A stretch of 10,935 nt of DNA. Source: Cyanobacteria bacterium UBA3803 (GTDB lineage: Bacteria; Cyanobacteriota; Vampirovibrionia; Gastranaerophilales; Gastranaerophilaceae). Shown here in pieces: positions 1-6,851 of this stretch. The notes beneath the pieces were generated by a model. It did no database searches and had not been told where the DNA came from. It saw nothing but the letters and a program-made list of their open reading frames with translations. The stretch spans positions 1 to 10,935 of the forward strand of contig DFEL01000067.1 of assembly GCA_002369055.1 (NCBI GenBank), in the 5' to 3' direction. Within the stretch, counting starts at the first letter, position 1. Each line of letters opens with the position of its first letter. Both the position numbers and the translations under genes were made by a program.

Positions 1-157
1 ACATTTTATGGAAAATGTTACATTGATTTTTATAAGATAAAAAAATATTCTCTGACCTTTTAGAAAATTGATAGTTTTAAATAATTATCCTCTTTTTGTA
101 TGGTTATTTTTATTTAAAAAAGTATTAATATATACATATCAATATGGATAAACATTC

Positions 158-166
158 AAAGGAGAT
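158..166 (+). promoter_or_regulatory. Shine-Dalgarno site of the 98-aa gene
   Basis: AAAGGAGAT lies five bases before the ATG at 172 and is a near-perfect anti-16S match. It fixes the start, because the earlier ATG at 144 is out of frame and has no such site. The rest of the leader (1-157) is very AT-rich and I could not pair convincing -35 and -10 boxes in it. Confidence 0.8.
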
Positions 167-171
167 TTATA

Positions 172-468
172 ATGTTCGGATTAAGACAGGCAAGTAAAGA
201 AGATGTTTTAATTGTAACTGAAGACTATGAAGTAAGAGGTACTGTTTTCAATATCGGATTTTCAAAACGTAACAGATTCTTAAGCGATTTATTGAACAAA
301 GCAAATAAAAACTTTATTGCCGTAAAAAATTGTGAAATTACATACAAAAACAGAGGCGGTGAAGTTGAAACATTTGATTTTCTTCAGTTAAACATGCGTT
401 ATGTCATTCTTATAAGACCATTAAAGCCGGATGAATTAGAGGCATTTAAAGGTAACAGAGTTGAATAA
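172..468 (+). CDS. Small conserved-looking protein of unknown function (98 aa)
   Basis: A complete 98-residue soluble protein with ATG start, strong SD and TAA stop. There is no signal peptide or membrane segment. The first half reads as short beta strands (DVLIVTEDYEVRGTVFNIG, residues 11-29), followed by a helix with an RFLSDLLNK motif (35-43) and then the strand NFIAVKNCEIT (47-57). This strand / R-x-SD-x-LN / F-I-x-V pattern reminds me of the small uncharacterised DUF6812-like family, but I cannot confirm that. The C-terminal part (FLQLNMRYVILIRPL, 70-84) looks like another strand pair. It converges on the hybrid CheA gene with only two bases between stop codons, so it is probably an independent transcription unit. 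No catalytic motif is visible. The gene call is firm; the function is unknown. Confidence 0.85.
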   Translation: MFGLRQASKEDVLIVTEDYEVRGTVFNIGFSKRNRFLSDLLNKANKNFIAVKNCEITYKNRGGEVETFDFLQLNMRYVILIRPLKPDELEAFKGNRVE

Positions 469-470
469 AT

Positions 471-3464
471 TTAATCAAGATACTTAATTAAAATATTAGT
501 AATGATTTTAATTAAATTATCTTCATTAAAATCTCCCTTTATAATATAGCTTTCGGCACCAAGCAATTTAGCTTGGTGCTTTGTAGCATTATCAGATAAT
601 GAACTCATCATTATAACAGGAATATCTGCAAAAAGTTCATTTGTTTTTAATTGTTCTAAAAATTCAAGACCTGTCATTTCAGGCATCTCTATATCCGATA
701 AAATAATATCATATCTTGTTTGTTTTAATTTGTTTAATGCTTCAAGCGGATTATTTGCGGTTTCAACCGTAAAACCTTCTTTGGTTAAAATTGTATGCAC
801 TAAAGTTCTTGTTGTTAAAGAATCATCAACAACAAGTATTTTTTTATAATTTATTAATGCTTTTTTATCTACAATAACATTTTTATTAATATTGGAAATT
901 TTTAAAGTTAAAGATTTTATTATATCTGAAGTATTTAAAATAAGACAAGTTTCACCTGTTGCAAGAGTTGTTATTCCGGATATATACTTCAATCTGTATA
1001 TAGGAGGAGAAAGTTTTTTATGCAAAATTTCCTGTTCTCCCAGTAGTTTGTCGGCAATTAAACCAATTATTCTATCATTAATATTTACTGTTAAAATTGT
1101 TTTAAAACTATTCTTTTCATAATCATTAGAAGGTAAATTTAATATTTCTGCAAGACTATAAACAGGAATGTTTTTGCCGTTATATAAAAATGATGTTCGT
1201 TCATTGTTATTTAACAATTCGTCTTCTTTTTTGCAAACAACCGCATTTATTACTGACATTGGGATAGCAAAAGTTTGCCTTGATACTTGAATTAAAAATA
1301 CTGACATTGTAGCCATTGTAACAGGTAATTCAATTTGAATTTTTGTACCTTTATTAAATTCAGATAGAACTTTTACATTACCGTTTAGTTGTGCTATTTT
1401 TGTTTTTACAACATCCATACCAACACCACGACCTGAAATACTTGTAACTTCTTCACCAGTAGTAAATCCCGGTAAAAAAACTATATTAATAATTTCATCA
1501 TCGCTCATTGAATCCAGTTCTTCTTGTGACAAAAAACCTTTTTGTAGTGCTTTGTCTTTTATTTTTTGAACATTAAAACCCTGTCCGTCATCAATTACTT
1601 CAATTATTATTTTATTATCAACATGTTTTGCGTTAATTTGCAAATGTCCCACAGGATTTTTACCTGATTTTATTCTTTGTTCCGGAGGTTCAATACCGTG
1701 ATCTATCGAATTTCTTATTATATGAATAAGAGGATTTTTAATTTCTTCAATAATTTTTTTATCAGCACTTGTTTCGCTGCCGGTAATAGTCAACTCAACC
1801 TCTTTACCACGCTCTTTGGCTATATCCCTGACCATTCTTCCAAAAAAATGAAAAACTGTTGCCAGCGGTAAAATACGTATGTTTTTTATCATCGTATTAA
1901 AATCATCAATCAATGCACGCATTTTTATATCGTTTTCTATATTTGAACGATGAATTTTATCAAATTTATTTATTATTTCGCTTAAAGTTTTATTCTGTTC
2001 CGCAAATAAATTTATTACCTGTTTTGAAATTATATTCGAATTATTGTGTGTATTTTTTTTATCAAAAGATTTCAAATGCAACAAAATCTTTGAAAAATCC
2101 TTTTGGCAGTCTTCTAAATCTTTTTCCAAATTTGACAACTCATTCAACTGTTTTGTTGTTTTTATTTTTGTTGAAATTAATTCTCCAATTTGAGCCATCA
2201 TTAAATCTAATTTTGACGAATCAACATGGAGTGTTTTAATTTCACCTGAGTTTAAAAGTTTTGAAAAATCTTTAACCTTTTTAAATATTACTTCTTTTTT
2301 ACTTTCTAACTTGTTTAAACTCGTAAGTTCTATATTTGTTTGAGGCATTTGAATAATCAACAACTGTTTTATAATATCAAGTTGCTGTTCTAAAAGAGCC
2401 AAATCTTGTTCTGTTTCTTCATTATTAATGCAAGCCTTACAATATAATATATCATTTTTCAAAGTTTCTGCTTGTGTATTTTCTAAAAGCAAGTTTGCAC
2501 TTTTTATTAACTCTAAAATATCAATTATTTTATCTGCAATTGAAATCCATTTTTCGTCTTTATAATTTTCTCTTATTTTATTCAAATTATTTATAATATC
2601 GGTGGTATTTGCAGTTGATTTTGATAAATTTTGTACTTTTTCATTAATGTCTGTAAATACATCAGATATATTAAATAAAATGTCTTTTTTGTCTTCAAAA
2701 GCTTTTTCATAGTAATTGATAACATCAAAACCGTTTATTTTACAAAAATTTGTTATACCTGTTATTGTTTTATCAAATTGTCTTTGAATTTCATCTGTTT
2801 CTTCCGGTAATAATTCAGAATTGCACTTTAATATAAAATTTAATTTAAAATTGATATTTTCAAGTTCTTCTTTTATTTCATAATTATCTTGAAAAAAGTT
2901 GATTAACTTTTGTGTCGTGTCAACAATTTCCATAATAACTTCATTTTCTGATTGTTCATTTAACTTAATAATATTTTTTAAAGTACCAACCATCAGAGAA
3001 TTTACAGTATTTATATCAAATTGAGTATTATTCTGAGTTTCGGTTTCCGTAACATCAGTTTTATTATTTTTTATATTTTCCAGCATTGAAATTTGATTTT
3101 CAACTTCTTCAATATTACTGTTTTCTACACCACTATCAACAGATTGACTTACAATTTTTGAAATCAAATCAACTGATTTATACATAACATCAGCAATTTC
3201 AGAAGATAATTTAATCTGATTTTCTTTTGCAAGCCCTAAAATATCTTCAATTTTATGTGCCAGATTTTGAGTACATTCAAAACCTATCATTCTTGCAGCA
3301 CCTTTAAGACTATGTGCATCTCTGAATAATAAAGCTATTAAATCTTTATTCGATGGTGATTTTTCCAAATTAAGCAAAGAATCATTCATTCGTCCGATAA
3401 TTTCTTCGGATTCCGCCCTAAATATATTTAATAACTCCTTTAATTCTTCGTCCTGAAAATCCAT
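471..3464 (-). CDS. cheA: CheA-type hybrid histidine kinase with C-terminal CheY-like receiver
   Basis: A 997-aa cytoplasmic chemosensory kinase. Domains in order: an HPt (P1) domain at about 1-105 with phospho-accepting His51 in DAHSLKGAARMIGF; a long Asn/Lys/Glu-rich helical linker (about 106-405) with no recognisable P2 domain and no second HPt histidine motif; an elongated dimerisation domain (about 410-550, starting at VDSSKLDLMMAQIGELI); an HATPase domain with N box NPLIHIIRNSIDHG (577-590), DDGQGF (625-630) and GRGVGMDVV (678-686); a CheW-like P5 domain (about 716-853); and a receiver (about 873-993) with acidic pair Asp880/Asp881, phospho-Asp924 in LSDIEMPEMTG, Ser954 and Lys976. All catalytic residues are present. 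The core IRILPLATVFHFFGRMVRDI and the SYIIKGDFN end of the receiver resemble WspE/FrzE/PilL-type kinases, which serve non-flagellar outputs. It lies 11 bases after the MCP gene. Its SD is weak (AAGG, six bases before ATG), suggesting translation together with the MCP. Confidence 0.95.
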   Translation of the reverse strand: MDFQDEELKELLNIFRAESEEIIGRMNDSLLNLEKSPSNKDLIALLFRDAHSLKGAARMIGFECTQNLAHKIEDILGLAKENQIKLSSEIADVMYKSVDLISKIVSQSVDSGVENSNIEEVENQISMLENIKNNKTDVTETETQNNTQFDINTVNSLMVGTLKNIIKLNEQSENEVIMEIVDTTQKLINFFQDNYEIKEELENINFKLNFILKCNSELLPEETDEIQRQFDKTITGITNFCKINGFDVINYYEKAFEDKKDILFNISDVFTDINEKVQNLSKSTANTTDIINNLNKIRENYKDEKWISIADKIIDILELIKSANLLLENTQAETLKNDILYCKACINNEETEQDLALLEQQLDIIKQLLIIQMPQTNIELTSLNKLESKKEVIFKKVKDFSKLLNSGEIKTLHVDSSKLDLMMAQIGELISTKIKTTKQLNELSNLEKDLEDCQKDFSKILLHLKSFDKKNTHNNSNIISKQVINLFAEQNKTLSEIINKFDKIHRSNIENDIKMRALIDDFNTMIKNIRILPLATVFHFFGRMVRDIAKERGKEVELTITGSETSADKKIIEEIKNPLIHIIRNSIDHGIEPPEQRIKSGKNPVGHLQINAKHVDNKIIIEVIDDGQGFNVQKIKDKALQKGFLSQEELDSMSDDEIINIVFLPGFTTGEEVTSISGRGVGMDVVKTKIAQLNGNVKVLSEFNKGTKIQIELPVTMATMSVFLIQVSRQTFAIPMSVINAVVCKKEDELLNNNERTSFLYNGKNIPVYSLAEILNLPSNDYEKNSFKTILTVNINDRIIGLIADKLLGEQEILHKKLSPPIYRLKYISGITTLATGETCLILNTSDIIKSLTLKISNINKNVIVDKKALINYKKILVVDDSLTTRTLVHTILTKEGFTVETANNPLEALNKLKQTRYDIILSDIEMPEMTGLEFLEQLKTNELFADIPVIMMSSLSDNATKHQAKLLGAESYIIKGDFNEDNLIKIITNILIKYLD

Positions 3465-3475
3465 TTTAAACCTTG

Positions 3476-4282
3476 CTATTTATCTGAATTTTCATTATCG
3501 GTATTTATCATTTTTTGTATATCTTCATTCAATATCTTTAATGCTTGCACGATATCTTCAAATTTTTCATCTGCATTTGACGAATTATTTAAAACGAGTT
3601 CTACTTCCTTTGATACTTCTTCTGTTGCCATAACGGCAGAATGAGTAACTGTTTGAACATCATTAGCAGATGATGAGATTTTGTTTGTTGCTAATTTTAC
3701 TTCATCTGCAAGTTTTCTTATTTCACTTGCAACAACTGCAAAACCTTTGCCGTGCTCTCCTGCACGGGCAGCCTCTACCGTTGCATTTAAGGCTAACATA
3801 TTTGTTTGTTCTGCTATATTTTCAACTATACCAACATTTGATATAATTTGTTGATTATATTCTGTTAATTCCAATATTAAATCCGCTATTATTTGTATTT
3901 TTTGTTTTAAAATATTTAATTTATCTAAATTTAATTTATCCGTTTCAAGTTTATTGTGAGAATAATTTTTAAATTTTTCCTCATAATATTTTACTGCCTG
4001 ATTTTGATTTGACAGCAGTTCATTAATTGTACTTGTCCTTTTTTTATAATTTTCATTTTCTGTCTGTATTGATTTATTTAAAACATTACTAAGCCATAAA
4101 TTTGTACTAAATTGCACCAAAAAAGATATAATAAAGATAATAAACAATGTTACTAACATTTGAATTAAACTTACATGGTACAATTTCAGTAATGTGAATA
4201 TCGCAAATACCATTATCAATGAAAATATATCAATTACATTTTTAATAAAAAATTTTTCAGTTATACTAAACTTATTAAACAT
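3476..4282 (-). CDS. Minimal membrane-anchored methyl-accepting chemotaxis protein (268 aa)
   Basis: This receptor would activate or inhibit the CheA kinase encoded just downstream. Two hydrophobic segments near the N-terminus (about 14-33 and 37-56) leave only a few residues between them, so there is no periplasmic sensor domain. No HAMP or PAS domain is seen. Residues 60-155 and 178-258 form the two arms of the coiled-coil hairpin. The conserved kinase-binding tip is intact: IAEQTNMLALNATVEAARAG (156-175), followed by EHGKGFAVVASEIRKLAD. The C-terminal arm of about 85-90 residues would fit one of the short heptad classes (inference). The start ATG is preceded at five bases by AAGGAG (4288-4293). 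It is first in an operon with the hybrid CheA and diverges from the tandem CheW gene. It has no obvious C-terminal pentapeptide for CheR binding. It may sense the membrane state, or partner with another sensor. Confidence 0.92.
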   Translation of the reverse strand: MFNKFSITEKFFIKNVIDIFSLIMVFAIFTLLKLYHVSLIQMLVTLFIIFIISFLVQFSTNLWLSNVLNKSIQTENENYKKRTSTINELLSNQNQAVKYYEEKFKNYSHNKLETDKLNLDKLNILKQKIQIIADLILELTEYNQQIISNVGIVENIAEQTNMLALNATVEAARAGEHGKGFAVVASEIRKLADEVKLATNKISSSANDVQTVTHSAVMATEEVSKEVELVLNNSSNADEKFEDIVQALKILNEDIQKMINTDNENSDK

Positions 4283-4287
4283 ACATT

Positions 4288-4293
4288 CTCCTT
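4288..4293 (-). promoter_or_regulatory. Shine-Dalgarno site of the MCP gene
   Basis: On the minus strand AAGGAG stands five bases before the ATG whose first base is 4282. It is much stronger than the SD of the CheA gene behind it, as expected for the lead gene of an operon. Confidence 0.75.
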
Positions 4294-4320
4294 AAAACAG
4301 TTTTATTGTATAATTATAAT
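4292..4320 (+). promoter_or_regulatory. Promoter for the tandem CheW gene
   Basis: TTAAAA (4292-4297) and TATAAT (4315-4320) are separated by 17 bases. A second perfect TATAAT lies directly before the first (4309-4314). Transcription would start near 4327, giving a leader of about 20 bases before the ATG at 4348. The -10 match is exact and the -35 is 4 of 6. Confidence 0.55.
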
Positions 4321-4342
4321 ACAAAAGAACCTACATTAACAA
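4313..4342 (-). promoter_or_regulatory. Promoter for the MCP-CheA operon, overlapping the CheW promoter
   Basis: Read on the minus strand, TATAAT occupies 4318-4313, inside the tandem plus-strand boxes. TTGTTA (4342-4337, 4 of 6 matches to TTGACA) lies 18 bases upstream. A start near 4306 would give a leader of about 24 bases holding the AAGGAG site of the MCP gene. The two divergent promoters therefore share -10 bases. Confidence 0.5.
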
Positions 4343-4347
4343 TTGTA

Positions 4348-5358
4348 ATGAATAATTTAACACTATTAAACGATAATCATAATATTAATCAAAATATTTA
4401 TTTTTCAATAGGTAAAAATAAATATACACTGCCAATCTTGAATGTTTTAGAAGTTATGGATTTGCCACAATTGGATTATCCGCAAAAATTACCTTCAAAT
4501 TTTATTGGAATACTTAAGTATAATAATCTTACAATAAATGTTTTAGATATAAGATTTTATCTTGATATTGAAATAACACCTTATTCAACGTCAGATAAAC
4601 TTATCATTGTAAAAACCGATGAAACAATATTCGCAATAATTGTTGATAAAATTGAAGATGTGATAAATTTTGAAAACAATAAAACCGAACATTTACCTTT
4701 TACATCAGATAATAAATTTATAGATTCTGTATATAAAATAAATAAGGAAACAATATTTGTACTAAATGCTTATGCTTTGGAAAATGTTATAAGAAACGGT
4801 TATCCGGAAAAAAATATAGACGTATGCAGTTTGTTTCCAACAGATAAAACATCAGTTGATATATTGCAAAATAGAGCCATATTACTTTTAAAAAAAAATA
4901 ATTTAACAGCTATATCTAAAGTTTTTTCTGACACTAAATTTGTCGCATTTTCACTTAACAACACCGTGTACTGTGCAAATTTGAATTATATAAAAGAATT
5001 TTGCAATTCAAAAGACATTATCCCGTTACCCTGCACAGCAGAATATATATTGGGCATAATTACAATAAAAGGAGATTTTATTACAGTTGTTGATTTAAAA
5101 AAATTTTTAAATCTTTCAGATACAAATTATTCTAACAAAAGTAAAGTTATTATAATAAATTCAAGCAATGTAAAATTAGGATTTTTAGTTGATGATGTAT
5201 ATGAAATTTTTAGTGTAAATGAAGATACTATAAACAATATTGAATATAGCGAAAATGAATTTATAACATCGGAAATAATAGAAAATAATACTGTAAAACC
5301 TATTTTAAACATAGAAAAAATTATTTCTGATGAAAGATTATTCATTAACGAAGAATAA
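4348..5358 (+). CDS. Tandem CheW-domain coupling protein (336 aa)
   Basis: A soluble adaptor that would link receptors to CheA-type kinases. Two CheW-like domains follow each other. The first is about residues 16-148 (NIYFSIGKNKYTLPILNVLEV, FIGILKYNNLTINVLDIRFYL, IFAIIVDKIEDVI). The second is about 196-331 (FVAFSLNNTVYCANLNYIKEF, YILGIITIKGDFITVVDLKKFL, LGFLVDDVYEIFSV). The G-x-L/I-x-x-x-x-x-x-V-x-D core of CheW is kept in both, with IINI-like strands around it. Standard CheW proteins have one domain of about 150 residues. I chose the ATG at 4348. The frame stays open to a TTG at 4306, but that codon lies inside the -10 region of the likely promoter, and the extra residues precede the first CheW strand. 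Neither start has a good SD. The gene diverges from the MCP-CheA operon. Its codons are strongly AT-biased, with many ATA and AAT. Confidence 0.9.
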   Translation: MNNLTLLNDNHNINQNIYFSIGKNKYTLPILNVLEVMDLPQLDYPQKLPSNFIGILKYNNLTINVLDIRFYLDIEITPYSTSDKLIIVKTDETIFAIIVDKIEDVINFENNKTEHLPFTSDNKFIDSVYKINKETIFVLNAYALENVIRNGYPEKNIDVCSLFPTDKTSVDILQNRAILLLKKNNLTAISKVFSDTKFVAFSLNNTVYCANLNYIKEFCNSKDIIPLPCTAEYILGIITIKGDFITVVDLKKFLNLSDTNYSNKSKVIIINSSNVKLGFLVDDVYEIFSVNEDTINNIEYSENEFITSEIIENNTVKPILNIEKIISDERLFINEE

Positions 5359-5360
5359 GT

Positions 5361-5525
5361 TTAGTAGTTTACTTGTTGTAAATCACCTTTATCTCTTGAA
5401 ATACTTGTATTTGCTTTATCAACCGTTGTATTTACTTTTGAAACAAAATTTGAAACTTGGCTAAAAATCCAAATAACAGCAACAACAATAGCGGCAATTA
5501 TGACCCAACGTGGAATTTCAGGCAT
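5361..5525 (-). CDS. Small single-pass membrane protein (54 aa)
   Basis: A 55-codon frame (ATG to TAA) that I translated by hand. It begins MPEIPRWVIIAAIVVAVIWI and ends in DLQQVNY. Residues 7-21 (WVIIAAIVVAVIWIF) form one transmembrane segment behind a short N-terminal tail containing Arg6. The C-terminal part (22-54) is polar, with regularly spaced V/N/T/K residues (SNFVSKVNTTVDKANTSI) that could be an amphipathic helix. Support for translation is strong: AAGGAGGAC (5531-5539) lies five bases before the ATG, and a good promoter lies further upstream (5574-5601). Its stop is two bases from the stop of the convergent CheW gene. I do not recognise the family. It may be a small membrane protein associated with a larger complex, but no partner is indicated. 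Confidence 0.75.
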   Translation of the reverse strand: MPEIPRWVIIAAIVVAVIWIFSQVSNFVSKVNTTVDKANTSISRDKGDLQQVNY

Positions 5526-5530
5526 ATTAA

Positions 5531-5539
5531 GTCCTCCTT
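5531..5539 (-). promoter_or_regulatory. Shine-Dalgarno site of the 54-aa membrane protein
   Basis: On the minus strand AAGGAGGAC is a nearly complete anti-16S complement and one of the strongest SD sites in the window. It lies five bases before the ATG at 5525 and is the main reason for accepting this short gene. Confidence 0.8.
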
Positions 5540-5573
5540 GTCTTACGTATTTTTACCCTTTCTTCTAATGAAT

Positions 5574-5601
5574 ATTATAACTTATTTTTTAAAGTTTTCA
5601 A
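5574..5601 (-). promoter_or_regulatory. Promoter of the 54-aa membrane protein
   Basis: On the minus strand TTGAAA (5601-5596) and TATAAT (5579-5574) are separated by 16 bases. The start would be near 5567, leaving a leader of about 40 bases with the SD. It lies between the permease stop (5622) and the small gene, so the small gene need not depend on the efflux operon. Confidence 0.6.
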
Positions 5602-5621
5602 GAGCAAAAAATAATACTCAA

Positions 5622-6851
5622 TTATTCATATCTTAAAGCTTCAATAGGATTTAGTAATGACGCTTTATATGCAGGATAATAACCAAATCCTACTCCAACA
5701 ATACCTGAAAAGCCAAGTGATAATATGATTGAAAATGCACTGACAGAAACATTCATTGCACCGGACAAACCAATTATTCCCGATATTACGCACCCGATAA
5801 TCACACCAATAAGTCCGCCCAATATGGAAAGTAAAAACGATTCTATCAAAAATTGAATACGAATGTCTTGAGCCTTAGCACCAATTGCCATTCTTATACC
5901 AATTTCTTTTGTTCTTTCAGTAACCGAAACCAGCATAATGTTCATAATACCAATACCACCTACAAGAAGTGAAACAGATGCTATTGCACCCAACAAAACT
6001 GACATGGTTCTTGCCGATGATTTGATAGTTTCTTGCATTTCTGCAAGGTTTCTTATTTCAAAATCATTATCTTGTGTTTTACCAATATTATGACGTTGTT
6101 TTAATAATTCTTCTGTTTCTTGTTGCGTTTTGGATAAAATTTCAGAATCCTGTGCCTTAATTGTAATCATGCTAACTGTACCGGGAAAATCAGTACCAAA
6201 AACTTTTTTTTGTGCAGTTGTTATAGGTATAAATACTAAATCATCCTGATCTTGTCCCATACCGGATTGACCTTTTGTTTTCAAAACACCTATAACCTTA
6301 AACGGAACATTTCCAATGCGAACGGTTTTATTAATCGGATTTACATCTCCAAACAATTCTGTTGCAACGGTATTGCCTATTATAACAACTTTTGTATTAT
6401 TTTTTATATCTTCTGGAATAAAATTTCTGCCTTCATCAATTTCATAATTTCTTATAAACAAGTATGATGCTGTTGTTCCCCCGACAGATGTTGACCAGTT
6501 TTGGTTTCCGTAAGTTAATTGTTTCCCTTCTGCCGAATAAGGTGCAATTGCAAGAATACCCGTAACCTTCTTTTCAATGGCTTCAGCGTCTTTTAATGTT
6601 AATGTAGGACGAGTTCCCATACCCATACGTACACCACCTGCTTTTGCTGAAGCTGAGCGAATCATAAGCAGATTACTGCCCATTGAATCCATATCTTTTG
6701 CTATTTTTTCTCTTGCTCCTGTTCCTACTGCCAGCATTACAATAACCGCACTTACACCAATAATTATACCCAGACTTGTTAAGGCTGAACGCATTTTATT
6801 AATTTTAAGAGAATTTATTGCTATTCTTATTGTGGTTTTTAAATCTATCAT
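5622..6851 (-). CDS. MacB-type ABC transporter permease (FtsX family, 409 aa)
   Basis: Inner-membrane permease of a tripartite exporter. A first membrane segment (about 22-44, in ALTSLGIIIGVSAVIVMLAV) is followed by a large periplasmic MacB-PCD-like domain (about 45-280). The C-terminal FtsX domain has three more segments (about 284-309, 333-360 and 370-392). EIGIRMAIGA (316-325) after the second segment and YPAYKASLLNPIEALRYE (392-409) at the end are characteristic of MacB/FtsX permeases. In E. coli MacB the ATPase is fused N-terminally; here it is the separate preceding gene. The two overlap by four bases (ATGA, 6848-6851), which indicates translational coupling. MacB-type pumps move substrates from the periplasm into the outer-membrane channel by a mechanotransmission cycle. 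The substrate cannot be read from the sequence, and macrolides should not be assumed. It is the last gene of the operon. Confidence 0.93.
   Translation of the reverse strand: MIDLKTTIRIAINSLKINKMRSALTSLGIIIGVSAVIVMLAVGTGAREKIAKDMDSMGSNLLMIRSASAKAGGVRMGMGTRPTLTLKDAEAIEKKVTGILAIAPYSAEGKQLTYGNQNWSTSVGGTTASYLFIRNYEIDEGRNFIPEDIKNNTKVVIIGNTVATELFGDVNPINKTVRIGNVPFKVIGVLKTKGQSGMGQDQDDLVFIPITTAQKKVFGTDFPGTVSMITIKAQDSEILSKTQQETEELLKQRHNIGKTQDNDFEIRNLAEMQETIKSSARTMSVLLGAIASVSLLVGGIGIMNIMLVSVTERTKEIGIRMAIGAKAQDIRIQFLIESFLLSILGGLIGVIIGCVISGIIGLSGAMNVSVSAFSIILSLGFSGIVGVGFGYYPAYKASLLNPIEALRYE

Noticed and set aside
1..18. Small hairpin ACATTTT/AAAATGT with a 4-base loop at the window edge
   Set aside because: It is entirely AT-rich apart from one C-G pair, lacks a following T-run of useful length and may be cut by the window edge.
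1..63. Possible C-terminal end of an upstream plus-strand gene (open from base 1 to TAG at 61)
   Set aside because: Twenty codons of AT-rich sequence are not enough to separate a gene end from chance.
892..2239. Three plus-strand open frames (892-1122, 1677-1871, 1913-2239)
   Set aside because: They are antisense to the intact CheA coding sequence, have no SD and no recognisable protein features.
5127..5345. Minus-strand open frame within the tandem CheW gene
   Set aside because: It is antisense to the second CheW domain, its composition is a reflection of AT-rich codons, and it has no translation signal.
5580..5597. Inverted repeat AACTT/AAGTT after the permease gene as the operon terminator
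   Set aside because: Only five weak pairs, no T-run directly after, and it coincides with the spacer of the small-gene promoter.
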